A stretch of DNA of 57,861 bases, from contig NZ_MTAV01000158.1 of NCBI RefSeq assembly GCF_002154695.1, positions 1 through 57,861 on the forward strand, written 5' to 3'. The notes below the pieces were generated by a model, which was given only the letters and a program-made list of their open reading frames with translations, searched no databases and was not told the origin of the DNA. Source of the stretch: Nostoc sp. T09 (GTDB lineage Bacteria > Cyanobacteriota > Cyanobacteriia > Cyanobacteriales > Nostocaceae). Each line of letters opens with the position of its first letter. Position 1 is the first letter of the stretch. Below, piece by piece: positions 17,277 through 25,943 of this stretch. The position numbers and the translations under genes are program-made.

Positions 17277-20200
17277 ATGAGCGCTGAACAGCTAGAGCAA
17301 GTTAAGCAATTGCAAGCAACTCTTACCAAGATGGAAGTAACGCTAGGTGCGATCGCAGATGCTGTAGTCTGGGTTGGAGAAAACCGATGTGTTCAATGGT
17401 GCAATTCTAGCTTTGAGTGTCTAGTGAACCGACCTCAAAGTGCGATCGCAGGTTGGCAGTTAAGTGAGTTACTGCCCCTATTACAATTAGGAAAACCTGT
17501 GGCTTTGAACTCTTACCCTGATGTGCTGATCCAAAATGGAGAGTACGAAACTACAGAGTATGAGTTTTACCAAGGTAAGCGTTCTTTGGTCTTGCAAATC
17601 TCTGGTAGTCGTGCAGGACTAGCTGAAAATGATTGTGCTGTACTAGTAATTCAGGATATTACGCTAGCTCAAGAAGCTCAAAAATCCTTCCAAGAGAGTG
17701 AAGAGCGTTTACGCACACTAATTAATGCGACACCAGATATTATCTGTTTAAAGGACAGTGAAGGAAAATGGCTGGAGTCGAATCAAGCTAACCTGAAATT
17801 TTTAGAGATACATGGCGTTGATTACAAAGGAAAAACCGATTCAGAACTAGCGCAATTTAGTGATTTTTATCACGATACTTTGCTTAATTGCGACCAAACA
17901 GATGAACAAGCTTGGCGGCAGGGATCTATACATCGGGTAGAAGAAATTGTACCTCGCCCTGATGGTACAGTCAGCATTGTCGATATGATCAAAGTGCCTG
18001 TATTTCACCAAGATGGTAGACGCAAGGCGCTGGTGGTTTTAGGGCGTGATGTTAGCGACCGCCAACAAGCCCAAGTAGCTTTAGAAAACTCCTTATCTTT
18101 GTTAAGCGCTATCTTAGAATCGATTCAAGATGGAATTTTAGCAGTCGATAGCTTAGGTAGTATCACTAGTTACAACCAAAAGTTCTTAGAAATGTGGTCA
18201 ATTCCACCAGAACTTTTGTCAGAACCAGATCATCCCAAGCGGCTGGCGTATTTAGCAAACCAGTTAAAAGATCCTGAGGGATTTTTGCAGCGAGTTCGAG
18301 AATTATACGCCCAGCCAGAGCTAGATAGTTACGACTTTTTAGAATTGCAAGATGGTAGAGTCTTTGAGAGATACTCCTGTCCACAACGCATCAAAGACCA
18401 GATTATTGGTAGAGTGTGGAGTTTCCGCGATGTCACCCAACGCCAAAAAGCAGAAGCAGCACTGCGACAAAGTGAGTTGCAATACCGCAGTATTTTTGAA
18501 GCGATCAATGATGGACTATTTATTACTGAAATAGAAACTGAAACAGTTGCCGAAGTCAATCCCGCTGCTTGCCAGATGCATGGTTATACTTACGAAGAAT
18601 TTGTTGGTTTGCATCCATCAGCTTACATTCACCCAGACTCCCATAAAGTTTTCCATGAGTTTATTGAAACAACAAGAACTGGGGGGCAATTTTATGGACA
18701 AGCAGTTGATGTCTGCAAAGATGGCACTTTAATAGATGTGGAAGTTAAAGGAACGACTTGCATTTACAATGGCAAACGACACATCTTGGCAATAGTACGG
18801 GATATTAGCGATCGCAAACGTACTGAGAAAGCTTTGCGACAAAGCGAAGTACAGTATCGGGATTTGGTACAAACAGCCAACTGTATTATTCTGCGTTGGG
18901 ACAGTAACGGTGACATCATATATTTAAATGACTACGGTCAAAAGCTTTTTGGCTTTGATGCCCAAGAGATTACAGGACGCAATGTTGTCGGTACAATTGT
19001 CCCCGAAACTGAAACTTCTGGGCGCGACTTACAAGTATTAATGGTTGATATTTGCCAACACCCAGAAAACTATTTATTTAATGAAAATGAGAATTTGTGT
19101 AAAAATGGCGATCGCGTCTGGATAGTTTGGGCAAATAAACCGATTTTAGATGAGCAAGGCAACTTAATCGAAATTCTTTCAGTCGGCACTGATGCCACAG
19201 AACGCAAACGTGCCCAAGCAGCTTTGCAAGAGAGTGAGTTAAAATTCCGCACTATTGTAGAAAATGCCAATGATTTAATATCTGTCCTCTCACCAGAGGG
19301 AATATTTACTTATCACTCGCCTAATGTAACTTCACTTATGGGTTACAGCCTGGCAGAAATCGAAGGACATTCTGTACTGGAATTTACTTACCCTGAAGAT
19401 GTAGCATTTAGTGCCATAGGTTTACAAAGATCTGTACCTGGAGAAAAGCTAACTGGAATTGAAGTGCGATTAAGACATAAAGATCATAGTTGGCGATGGT
19501 TCAGCTTTAACACTTCGACAATTAACACTCCTGACGGTAGAATTGCCATTGCTTGTGTAGGACGCGACATTACAGAACGCAAGCAAGCAGAAGAAGCCTT
19601 GCGTCGTAGCGAAATGAAATACCGCAACATCTTTGAAAATTCCCAAGTAGGGATTTTCCGCACTCGTCAACAAGATGGCTTGATTGTGGATGCAAATCAA
19701 CGCGGTGCTGATATTTTAGGTTTCGCTGCTGCTAGTGACTTGATTGGCAGGTATTTCACAACTGAATTGTATGTTAATCCCAACGATCGCGCCCGGATGT
19801 TAGCAGAATTAGAAGCCTATGGCGAAGTTCGCAATTTTGAATTAGCACTACGGCGCTGGGATGGATCTGTAGTTTGGGTATTATTATCACTCCGCCTCAA
19901 CGCCGAAGAATCCTGTTTAGATTCTGTCTTTACCGATATAAGCGATCGCAAGCAAGTAGAGCAAGCCCTGCAACGTCGCGCCCAACTAGAAAGTATACTC
20001 AGCAGTATTTCCCGCCAATTTATCGACCAAGATATAGACACAGCAATTAATTTTACACTTGAGGCGATCGCTCAATTCATTAATGCTGAACGCTGCTCGA
20101 TTTTTGAGTTATCTGATGAGTCAAAGGAAGTTTATATAGTCAATGAATGGCGTGCTGCTAATATTCAACCATTAATCGGTAATGCCAGAAGGGGCAACCT

Positions 20201-22028
20201 AGAAATGTTCCCTCTACTTGCACCAATACTTGTAGGGCAAAATTCTATTTTGCCATGCATAGCCGATTTATCACCCGGTACTCCTGAGAAAGAATTCTTT
20301 AAAAATCAGTCAATTAAATCTGCATTGGGTGTACCAATGATTCATTCTGGTAAAGTAGTCGGGTTTATTGCCGCAGATACTATTCACTATACGAAAAACT
20401 GGAATCAACAGGAGATTAATCTCCTAAAATTGGTAGGTGAAATCATTGCGATCGGTCGGGCTAGGCATCAAGCAGAAGCAGCCTTGAGAGTGGCAAAAGA
20501 AGCCGCCGAAACTGCCAACCGTGCCAAAAGTGCTTTCTTGGCTAACATGAGCCACGAACTTCGCACTCCTCTCAATGCCATCTTAGGTTTTTCTCAGTTG
20601 ATGGAGCGAGACCCTAGTCTGAACTCAAACCAGCGTGAATCTTTAGCTACTATTAACCGTAGTGGAGAACACTTACTCAATCTGATTAACGATGTGCTGG
20701 AAATGTCCAAAATTGAAGCTGGACACATCGTTTTCAATCCGGAGGACTTCGATCTATACCTGATGTTGCAAACATTACAAGAAATGTTTCAGGTGCGGGC
20801 ACAGACAAAGCAGTTGTACCTCAAGTTTGAAATTGCTGCCGATCTTCCACGTTATGTACAAACAGATGAGGGTAAACTCCGCCAAGTTCTGATTAACCTG
20901 TTGGGTAACGCCATCAAGTTCACCCAAGCTGGGGGAGTGACGCTGCGGGCGAGATTGGAAGGTGGGGAATGGGGAGAAGGAGACAAGGGGGACAAGGAGG
21001 ACAAGGGAGACAAGGAGAATAACTACAAATCTATGCCCGATTCCCAATTCATAATTTTTGAAGTTGAGGATACTGGACGGGGGATAGCAGCAGCAGAAAT
21101 GAATAACCTGTTTCAGCCGTTTGTCCAAACAACCAGCGGTATTCAAACTAAAGAGGGTACTGGGTTAGGTCTAACTATTAGCCGACAGTTTGTAAGGTTG
21201 CTGGGGGGAGATATTCGCCTTTGCAGTACTTTGGGGCAAGGATCTACTTTTAGTTTTAACATCCAAGTTAATTTAGCCACACCATTAAAAGTTACACCAA
21301 AGTTGAGTAGGGGACGTGTACTCAAACTAGCAGTAGACCAACCAACTTACCGTATTCTCGTAGTTGACGATCGCAAAGAAAACCGCGATTTAATGATGCA
21401 ACTGCTTGGCGGTGTTGGCTTTGAAGTTGAGGCTGCTAGTAACGGACAAGAAGCGATCGCCATGTGGCAGAAATGGCAACCTCACTTAATTTGGATGGAT
21501 ATGCGGATGCCTGTAATGAACGGCTACGATGCAACTAAAGAAATTAGAGCCAGGGAGAAAAGTTTAGATAAAACTGCCCACACTGTGATTATTGCTTTGA
21601 CTGCTAGTGCTTTTGAAGAACAACAAGCAAGTATTTTAGCCGCAGGTTGCAACGACTTAATTCGCAAACCATTCCGCGAACAAATAATTTTTGAAAAGAT
21701 AGCTGAATATTTACAGGTTAACTATATTTGTTCAGAAGAAAGTAGTGAAAATCCAACAGTTAATAAACTAGAAAATGTTCAATATTCTATCTTGAATATT
21801 CATTCGTCAATTACAATCATGCCTGCTGAATGGATAGCAGAACTTAACCAAGCAGCCATTGCAGTTGATGCTGAGAAAATTTTCCAATTAATTGAGCAAA
21901 TTTCGCAAACTCATTCTGACTTAGCAGAAAAATTAGCAAATTTAGTCCGCAGTTTCTGCTTTGATGAAATTCTCGAACTGTCTGATATGGTGGGCACTGC
22001 CCACCATACATATAATACATATACGTAA
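17277..22028 (+). CDS. seven-PAS, GAF hybrid sensor histidine kinase
   Basis: A 1583-residue soluble sensor. Seven consecutive PAS/PAC units occupy about residues 10-905, each ending in a D-I/V-T/S-x-R-K-like linker. A GAF domain follows (about 910-1070), then HisKA with phospho-acceptor His1093 (SHELRTPLNAI), HATPase (NLLGNAIKF, DTGRGI, GTGLGL) and a receiver domain with Asp1408 (WMDMRMP). The HATPase domain carries an in-frame insertion of four 9-bp repeats (GDKGDKEDKGDKE from residue 1235). The last residues (GTAHHTYNTYT) are encoded across a 17-bp palindrome, so the original C-terminus has probably been replaced. No membrane helix is present. Signal and partner are unknown; it precedes further two-component genes and the fatty-acyl locus. 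Confidence 0.93.
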   Translation: MSAEQLEQVKQLQATLTKMEVTLGAIADAVVWVGENRCVQWCNSSFECLVNRPQSAIAGWQLSELLPLLQLGKPVALNSYPDVLIQNGEYETTEYEFYQGKRSLVLQISGSRAGLAENDCAVLVIQDITLAQEAQKSFQESEERLRTLINATPDIICLKDSEGKWLESNQANLKFLEIHGVDYKGKTDSELAQFSDFYHDTLLNCDQTDEQAWRQGSIHRVEEIVPRPDGTVSIVDMIKVPVFHQDGRRKALVVLGRDVSDRQQAQVALENSLSLLSAILESIQDGILAVDSLGSITSYNQKFLEMWSIPPELLSEPDHPKRLAYLANQLKDPEGFLQRVRELYAQPELDSYDFLELQDGRVFERYSCPQRIKDQIIGRVWSFRDVTQRQKAEAALRQSELQYRSIFEAINDGLFITEIETETVAEVNPAACQMHGYTYEEFVGLHPSAYIHPDSHKVFHEFIETTRTGGQFYGQAVDVCKDGTLIDVEVKGTTCIYNGKRHILAIVRDISDRKRTEKALRQSEVQYRDLVQTANCIILRWDSNGDIIYLNDYGQKLFGFDAQEITGRNVVGTIVPETETSGRDLQVLMVDICQHPENYLFNENENLCKNGDRVWIVWANKPILDEQGNLIEILSVGTDATERKRAQAALQESELKFRTIVENANDLISVLSPEGIFTYHSPNVTSLMGYSLAEIEGHSVLEFTYPEDVAFSAIGLQRSVPGEKLTGIEVRLRHKDHSWRWFSFNTSTINTPDGRIAIACVGRDITERKQAEEALRRSEMKYRNIFENSQVGIFRTRQQDGLIVDANQRGADILGFAAASDLIGRYFTTELYVNPNDRARMLAELEAYGEVRNFELALRRWDGSVVWVLLSLRLNAEESCLDSVFTDISDRKQVEQALQRRAQLESILSSISRQFIDQDIDTAINFTLEAIAQFINAERCSIFELSDESKEVYIVNEWRAANIQPLIGNARRGNLEMFPLLAPILVGQNSILPCIADLSPGTPEKEFFKNQSIKSALGVPMIHSGKVVGFIAADTIHYTKNWNQQEINLLKLVGEIIAIGRARHQAEAALRVAKEAAETANRAKSAFLANMSHELRTPLNAILGFSQLMERDPSLNSNQRESLATINRSGEHLLNLINDVLEMSKIEAGHIVFNPEDFDLYLMLQTLQEMFQVRAQTKQLYLKFEIAADLPRYVQTDEGKLRQVLINLLGNAIKFTQAGGVTLRARLEGGEWGEGDKGDKEDKGDKENNYKSMPDSQFIIFEVEDTGRGIAAAEMNNLFQPFVQTTSGIQTKEGTGLGLTISRQFVRLLGGDIRLCSTLGQGSTFSFNIQVNLATPLKVTPKLSRGRVLKLAVDQPTYRILVVDDRKENRDLMMQLLGGVGFEVEAASNGQEAIAMWQKWQPHLIWMDMRMPVMNGYDATKEIRAREKSLDKTAHTVIIALTASAFEEQQASILAAGCNDLIRKPFREQIIFEKIAEYLQVNYICSEESSENPTVNKLENVQYSILNIHSSITIMPAEWIAELNQAAIAVDAEKIFQLIEQISQTHSDLAEKLANLVRSFCFDEILELSDMVGTAHHTYNTYT
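20982..21017 (+). repeat. 9-bp repeat (GACAAGGGG type) inserted in frame in the HATPase domain
   Basis: Four tandem 9-bp units, GACAAGGGG, GACAAGGAG, GACAAGGGA and GACAAGGAG, are read as DKG/DKE. The preceding GGTGGGGAATGGGGAGAAGGA is of the same composition. The unit length keeps the frame. Confidence 0.9.
21989..22005. repeat. perfect 17-bp palindrome at the 3' end of the kinase gene
   Basis: GGTGGGCA-C-TGCCCACC has perfect 8-bp arms and begins 40 bases before the kinase stop codon. Sequences of this GTGGGCA(A/C)TGCCCAC type are widespread cyanobacterial dispersed palindromes; a degenerate relative is near 55851-55866. Confidence 0.8.
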
Positions 22029-22238
22029 ATTTTTTCAATAATCAAATCGGATTCCTATATAGCAACAAAGTTTATTTCAGGCTGATAGATACGAAAATTT
22101 TTAACATTAAATTAGTCAACGCAAATATTTCAAAATAAATATACTTCTCCTCTTGCTGATTAAAAGGAGAAGTTTTGAGTTAAGTATAATGCTTGTAATT
22201 TACTCAAATAAAAATTGCACTAATCTTGTTAACAAGAC

Positions 22239-22721
22239 TTACGCTGTTACTAAAGTAGGTTCTACCGTAAATATTTTTCGAGTTTCTGGATGAGTTGTAA
22301 ATTTCACGTATTGAGTTGCCATTTCTGGTGTTAGTAGTTCGATCATAAGTCTGTTTTCTACCCAGAACTCAATAACATCAAAAAAAGTTTCGCGGGTACA
22401 ACGTAAAGTGCGCCAACCTTCACGAACAGCAATTTTTTCGATTTCTTCTTGACTAGCAGGTACAGAAATAGCTGCATGAATATCTACGAACTTAGGAGAA
22501 ATAGCATTTTGTACAAATGCGCATTGTCCATCGCCTTCGCCAGGTTCTAATTGAGTACCTAAAGGATAAAGTTCAATAGCTGTACCATGTTCATCAAAAG
22601 GTATAACCATATAGCTACCTGGGTGAGGAGGAAAGGGAACAGCTTCTGCTTTTAAAATTTCCGCCAAAACTTGAGCCACGTGGTAAGGGTTGTTAACAGC
22701 AAAAGAAATATGGTGAATCAT
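22239..22721 (-). CDS. VOC (glyoxalase-fold) protein
   Basis: A 160-residue protein with the beginning MIHHISFAVNNPYHVAQVLAEIL typical of vicinal-oxygen-chelate proteins. It has a central GTAIELYPLG strand containing the conserved Glu of the metal site, and a third block VDIHAAISV. His residues near the start and at IHAA could complete a metal site, but the reaction cannot be told from sequence. It is transcribed away from the neighbouring kinase gene, with one copy of a 21-bp dispersed repeat in the shared intergenic region. Confidence 0.8.
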   Translation of the reverse strand: MIHHISFAVNNPYHVAQVLAEILKAEAVPFPPHPGSYMVIPFDEHGTAIELYPLGTQLEPGEGDGQCAFVQNAISPKFVDIHAAISVPASQEEIEKIAVREGWRTLRCTRETFFDVIEFWVENRLMIELLTPEMATQYVKFTTHPETRKIFTVEPTLVTA

Positions 22722-22760
22722 AGAATAACCTCAGTTCGATATTTTATAGATTAGGAAACA

Positions 22761-22781
22761 ATCGGGGAGAACTAGGGGAGA
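22761..22781 (-). repeat. 21-bp dispersed repeat, copy 1
   Basis: On the minus strand this begins TCTCCCCTAGTTCTCCC and ends CGAT. It is an exact reverse-complement match to 25136-25156 and 29383-29403. It lies between the VOC gene and the next kinase. Confidence 0.85.
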
Positions 22782-22889
22782 CAATAAAGCTATGAAGAAG
22801 TTTTTATAAAGGATTATTAAGCTAAGAAATTAACGTTAAAATTTTTATTCACAATTACGTAGCCTATTCTGGCTCAAGCTAATATTGCG

Positions 22890-24419
22890 ATGCCCAAACA
22901 GTTATTCAACTCTCCGAAAGCAGACATATTGGTAATTGATGATACACCGGAAAATCTGAATCTTTTATCTGCAATGCTGACCGAACAAGGATATAAAGTT
23001 CGCAGCGTGACTAAAGGTTCGACAGGGTTACGGGGAGCAAATGCAGTTCCTCCCGACTTGATTTTGCTGGATGTGAATATGCCGGAGATGAACGGTTATG
23101 AAGTTTGTCAACAATTAAAGACAAGCGATCGCACTAGTGACATTCCAGTAATTTTTATCAGTGCTTTAGGTGATGTGCTGGATAAGGTGAAGGCGTTTGC
23201 AGTTGGCGGGGTGGACTATATTACTAAGCCGTTTCAACTAGAAGAGGTTTTAGCCAGAATCGAAAATCACTTGACTATTTGTCAACTACAAAAGCAACTC
23301 CAAGCGCAAAATCAGCAGTTACAGCAAGAAATTCGCAACCGTGCCAAAGCTGAGGAGAAGTTTGCCAAAGTTTTTCGTTCTAGTCCTAACCCGATCGCGA
23401 TCGCCACAATTTCGGAAGCGCGGTTCCTGGATGTTAATCCGAGTTTCTTAAAAATGAGTGGCTATTGTTTAGATGAGGTAATTGGACATACCGTTGGGGA
23501 ACTTGATTTAGGCAAAAATACAACAGCGATCGCCCAAACAATTCAACGTTTACCTGATAGTGGTTCACTGTACAATCTGGAATTTGAATTTTCTACCAAA
23601 TCTGCCGAACTCAAGACTATCCTACTGTCCATCGAATTAATTGACCTAGCGGGAGTCCCGTGCGCTTTATTAATTGCCAATGACATCACTGAACGCAAAC
23701 GTCTAGAAAACGAGTTTATCTCTTTAGTCAGTCATGAGTTGCGTACACCTTTAACTTCCACAATGGGAGCATTAGATTTATTAAGTTCAGGACAACTGGG
23801 AACTCTCACCGCACAGGGACAAAAAGTTCTGAGCATTGCTAGCAATAACACTGAACGTTTAATTCGGTTGGTGAACGATATTCTCGATTTAGAACGGATG
23901 AAATCGGGCAAAATCTTCATGCGTATGGGCAAGTGCAACGCTGCTGAACTGCTGATTACAGCAACAGAAGCAATGCAAGCTATGGCAGATAAACTCCAAG
24001 TCAAACTAATTGTTAATCCTTTAGTAGTTGAACTTTGGGCAGATTCCGATCGCCTTTTGCAAACCTTGACTAACTTACTCAGCAACGCGATTAAGTTTTC
24101 GGAACCAGGGGATACTGTTTGGATCGGTGCGACACTCTCAGAAAATCAAGGTGTTGAGTCTCAAAAAGATACACCCAGCTACCTGTTGATTACTATCCGA
24201 GATCAAGGGCGAGGAATTCCTGAAGATAAATTACAAATTATCTTTGAGCGCTTTCAGCAGGTAGATGCATCCGACTCTCGCAGCAAAGGCGGAACAGGTT
24301 TAGGACTGGCGATTTGTCGAAATATTGTGCAGCAACATAGCGGCAAAATCTGGGTTCAGAGCATTTTGGGGGAAGGTAGTACGTTTTATGTACTTTTACC
24401 TTTAGCTGTCTCTAATTAG
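22890..24419 (+). CDS. REC-PAS-histidine kinase
   Basis: A 509-residue cytoplasmic signalling protein. Its order is an N-terminal receiver (about 10-130, phospho-acceptor Asp61 in LLLDVNMP), a coiled-coil (135-160), a PAS domain (about 160-270), HisKA with His282 (SHELRTPLTST) and HATPase (NLLSNAIKF, DQGRGI, GTGLGL). Receiver-first kinases of this kind usually act mid-pathway, receiving phosphate from another kinase. The gene is followed 105 bp later by a lone receiver on the same strand, a likely partner. All catalytic motifs look intact. Confidence 0.93.
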   Translation: MPKQLFNSPKADILVIDDTPENLNLLSAMLTEQGYKVRSVTKGSTGLRGANAVPPDLILLDVNMPEMNGYEVCQQLKTSDRTSDIPVIFISALGDVLDKVKAFAVGGVDYITKPFQLEEVLARIENHLTICQLQKQLQAQNQQLQQEIRNRAKAEEKFAKVFRSSPNPIAIATISEARFLDVNPSFLKMSGYCLDEVIGHTVGELDLGKNTTAIAQTIQRLPDSGSLYNLEFEFSTKSAELKTILLSIELIDLAGVPCALLIANDITERKRLENEFISLVSHELRTPLTSTMGALDLLSSGQLGTLTAQGQKVLSIASNNTERLIRLVNDILDLERMKSGKIFMRMGKCNAAELLITATEAMQAMADKLQVKLIVNPLVVELWADSDRLLQTLTNLLSNAIKFSEPGDTVWIGATLSENQGVESQKDTPSYLLITIRDQGRGIPEDKLQIIFERFQQVDASDSRSKGGTGLGLAICRNIVQQHSGKIWVQSILGEGSTFYVLLPLAVSN

Positions 24420-24438
24420 CAACTACTCACTGCTTCAA

Positions 24439-24459
24439 TCTTCCCCAGTTCTCCCCGAT
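24439..24459 (+). repeat. 21-bp dispersed repeat, diverged copy 2
   Basis: TCTTCCCCAGTTCTCCCCG plus AT. It differs at a few bases from the exact copies at 22761, 25136 and 29383. It lies in the gap between the kinase and the lone receiver. Confidence 0.7.
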
Positions 24460-24524
24460 TGCGTTTTAGAATAGCTCCAGGTAATCAAGCTAGTCAGCAT
24501 TACATATCATGCAAGAATGACACC

Positions 24525-24917
24525 ATGAGCAGAAATATCTTGATTGTTGATGATGAAGAAGATGTGCAGGCGATCGCCAAATTGGGTTTAGAATTGGGTG
24601 CTGGTTGGAATGTGTTGACGGCTTGTTCTGGAGGGGAAGCGTTGAATGTAGCTGCCAACTCACAAGTTGATGTCATCCTGCTAGATATGATGATGCCTGA
24701 TATGGATGGGCGTGCCACTCTGCAAAAATTAAAGGCTAATCCTGCTACTCAGCAAATTCCAGTAATTTTACTCACTGCCAAAGTCCAAGAGTCAGAGCAA
24801 GACTGCTTTACTGGGTTAGATGTAGCTGCTATCTTTGCCAAGCCTTTCCGCCCTTTAAAACTGGCAGGGCAAATTAGTGAAGTATTAGGCTGGGCTTACA
24901 GTGAAATAGATAGTTAA
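24525..24917 (+). CDS. single-domain response regulator
   Basis: A 130-residue receiver domain. The ATG at 24525 puts the domain's first strand (NILIVDDEEDV) at residues 4-14; upstream in-frame codons add only non-conserved sequence. Acidic pocket DDEED, phospho-acceptor Asp in ILLDMMMPDMDG, Thr in LLTA and Lys in FAKPF are present. With no output domain it would act by protein contact or phosphotransfer. It sits directly after a REC-PAS kinase. Confidence 0.9.
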   Translation: MSRNILIVDDEEDVQAIAKLGLELGAGWNVLTACSGGEALNVAANSQVDVILLDMMMPDMDGRATLQKLKANPATQQIPVILLTAKVQESEQDCFTGLDVAAIFAKPFRPLKLAGQISEVLGWAYSEIDS

Positions 24918-25000
24918 ATCTTAGGTTGGCAGCATCGCCCATCAAGAGCTTATCTGATAGAGATTAATCGTCTTGCATAAATCGATTTTTTGAATATCGA

Positions 25001-25058
25001 ACCACAGATAAACACCGATGAACACCGATATTTATCTGTGTTAAACTGTGGTTTTTTT
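25001..25058 (+). terminator. hairpin with T-run formed by a dispersed repeat
   Basis: ACCACAG (25001-25007) pairs with CTGTGGT (25046-25052), and an inner ACAGATAAA/TTTATCTGT pairing is also possible. Seven Ts follow. It lies 84 bp after the receiver gene and contains the same ATATCGAACCACAGATA repeat seen at 7589. A rho-independent terminator is likely. Confidence 0.6.
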
Positions 25059-25135
25059 ATTTTTATTCGGATTTTTATTGTGAAATAGTAGTGGGCAGTA
25101 TATAGCCTGACAATCTCTCTCATCTTATTCTCATT

Positions 25136-25156
25136 TCTCCCCTAGTTCTCCCCGAT
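25136..25156 (+). repeat. 21-bp dispersed repeat, copy 3
   Basis: Exact copy of the 22761 and 29383 element, 47 bp upstream of the COQ4-like start codon. It runs directly into a HIP1-like GATCGC. Confidence 0.85.
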
Positions 25157-25202
25157 CGCTCTGTAATTTAAAAAACACAAGCATCGCTGGGAGATAAATC
25201 AA

Positions 25203-25943
25203 ATGCAAATTTTACAAAATCTCAAAAAAGAGCTAAAAAAACTGATATTCGCCTATCGCTTCATGCGCATTGTCCAACTACCTTACGGTTCTTTTGGTGC
25301 TGGTGGCAATTTATCAGATGCAGCAATTGATCCCAAGAGTCTCAATCAAATTGTGCAGTTTCTCTCGCGCACGGAAAGGGGAAGACTTGCTCTTGCTGCG
25401 AAACAGCCTATCGGTAAGATAGATTTACAGCAACTCCATCAATTACCTACCAACACCTTGGGCTATATTTACGCCGATCACATGATCAGAAACGGCTTAA
25501 CTCCGCCTCCAGTGCGTGAGCATACGCCAGATACCTATAGATATTTGTTCAATTATGTGATGGAAACTCATGATATCTGGCACGTGGTTACTGGTAGTAA
25601 TACAGACAAAGCTGGAGAAATTCAAGTAGAGACATTTTCTTTGACTCAGTTTTATCCTGCTCGTTTTTGGGTGATTTTACTAGCGAAAAATTTCCTCAAA
25701 ACTGCGATTGAAGATATGGATTTGTGCAGCCAGCATATGGAAGCTTTTGTGCGAGGCTGGATTATGGGACAACAAGCACAACCTTTGTTTGGAGTTCCTT
25801 GGAATACATTATGGGAAAAACCATTAGACGAAATTCGTGCCCAGTTGAATATTCGTCCCTACTTAGGTTCGGAAATTGAAGCTGCTATCAAGTGGCAAGG
25901 CGAGGAAATTACTGCTAAGTCTGAATTAGTAGGCGTTAAATGA
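25203..25943 (+). CDS. COQ4-family protein
   Basis: A 246-residue protein. The central motif H-D-x-x-H-x11-E reads exactly as THDIWH...GE around residues 123-141. This is the zinc-binding signature of COQ4, known in ubiquinone synthesis as a lipid-binding organiser and recently as the enzyme acting at C1 of the quinone ring. Cyanobacteria make plastoquinone, not ubiquinone, so a different substrate is likely. Its stop codon overlaps the start of the fatty acyl-AMP ligase (ATGA), which implies translational coupling and ties it to the acyl-lipid locus. Family assignment is confident; the reaction is unknown. Confidence 0.85.
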   Translation: MQILQNLKKELKKLIFAYRFMRIVQLPYGSFGAGGNLSDAAIDPKSLNQIVQFLSRTERGRLALAAKQPIGKIDLQQLHQLPTNTLGYIYADHMIRNGLTPPPVREHTPDTYRYLFNYVMETHDIWHVVTGSNTDKAGEIQVETFSLTQFYPARFWVILLAKNFLKTAIEDMDLCSQHMEAFVRGWIMGQQAQPLFGVPWNTLWEKPLDEIRAQLNIRPYLGSEIEAAIKWQGEEITAKSELVGVK

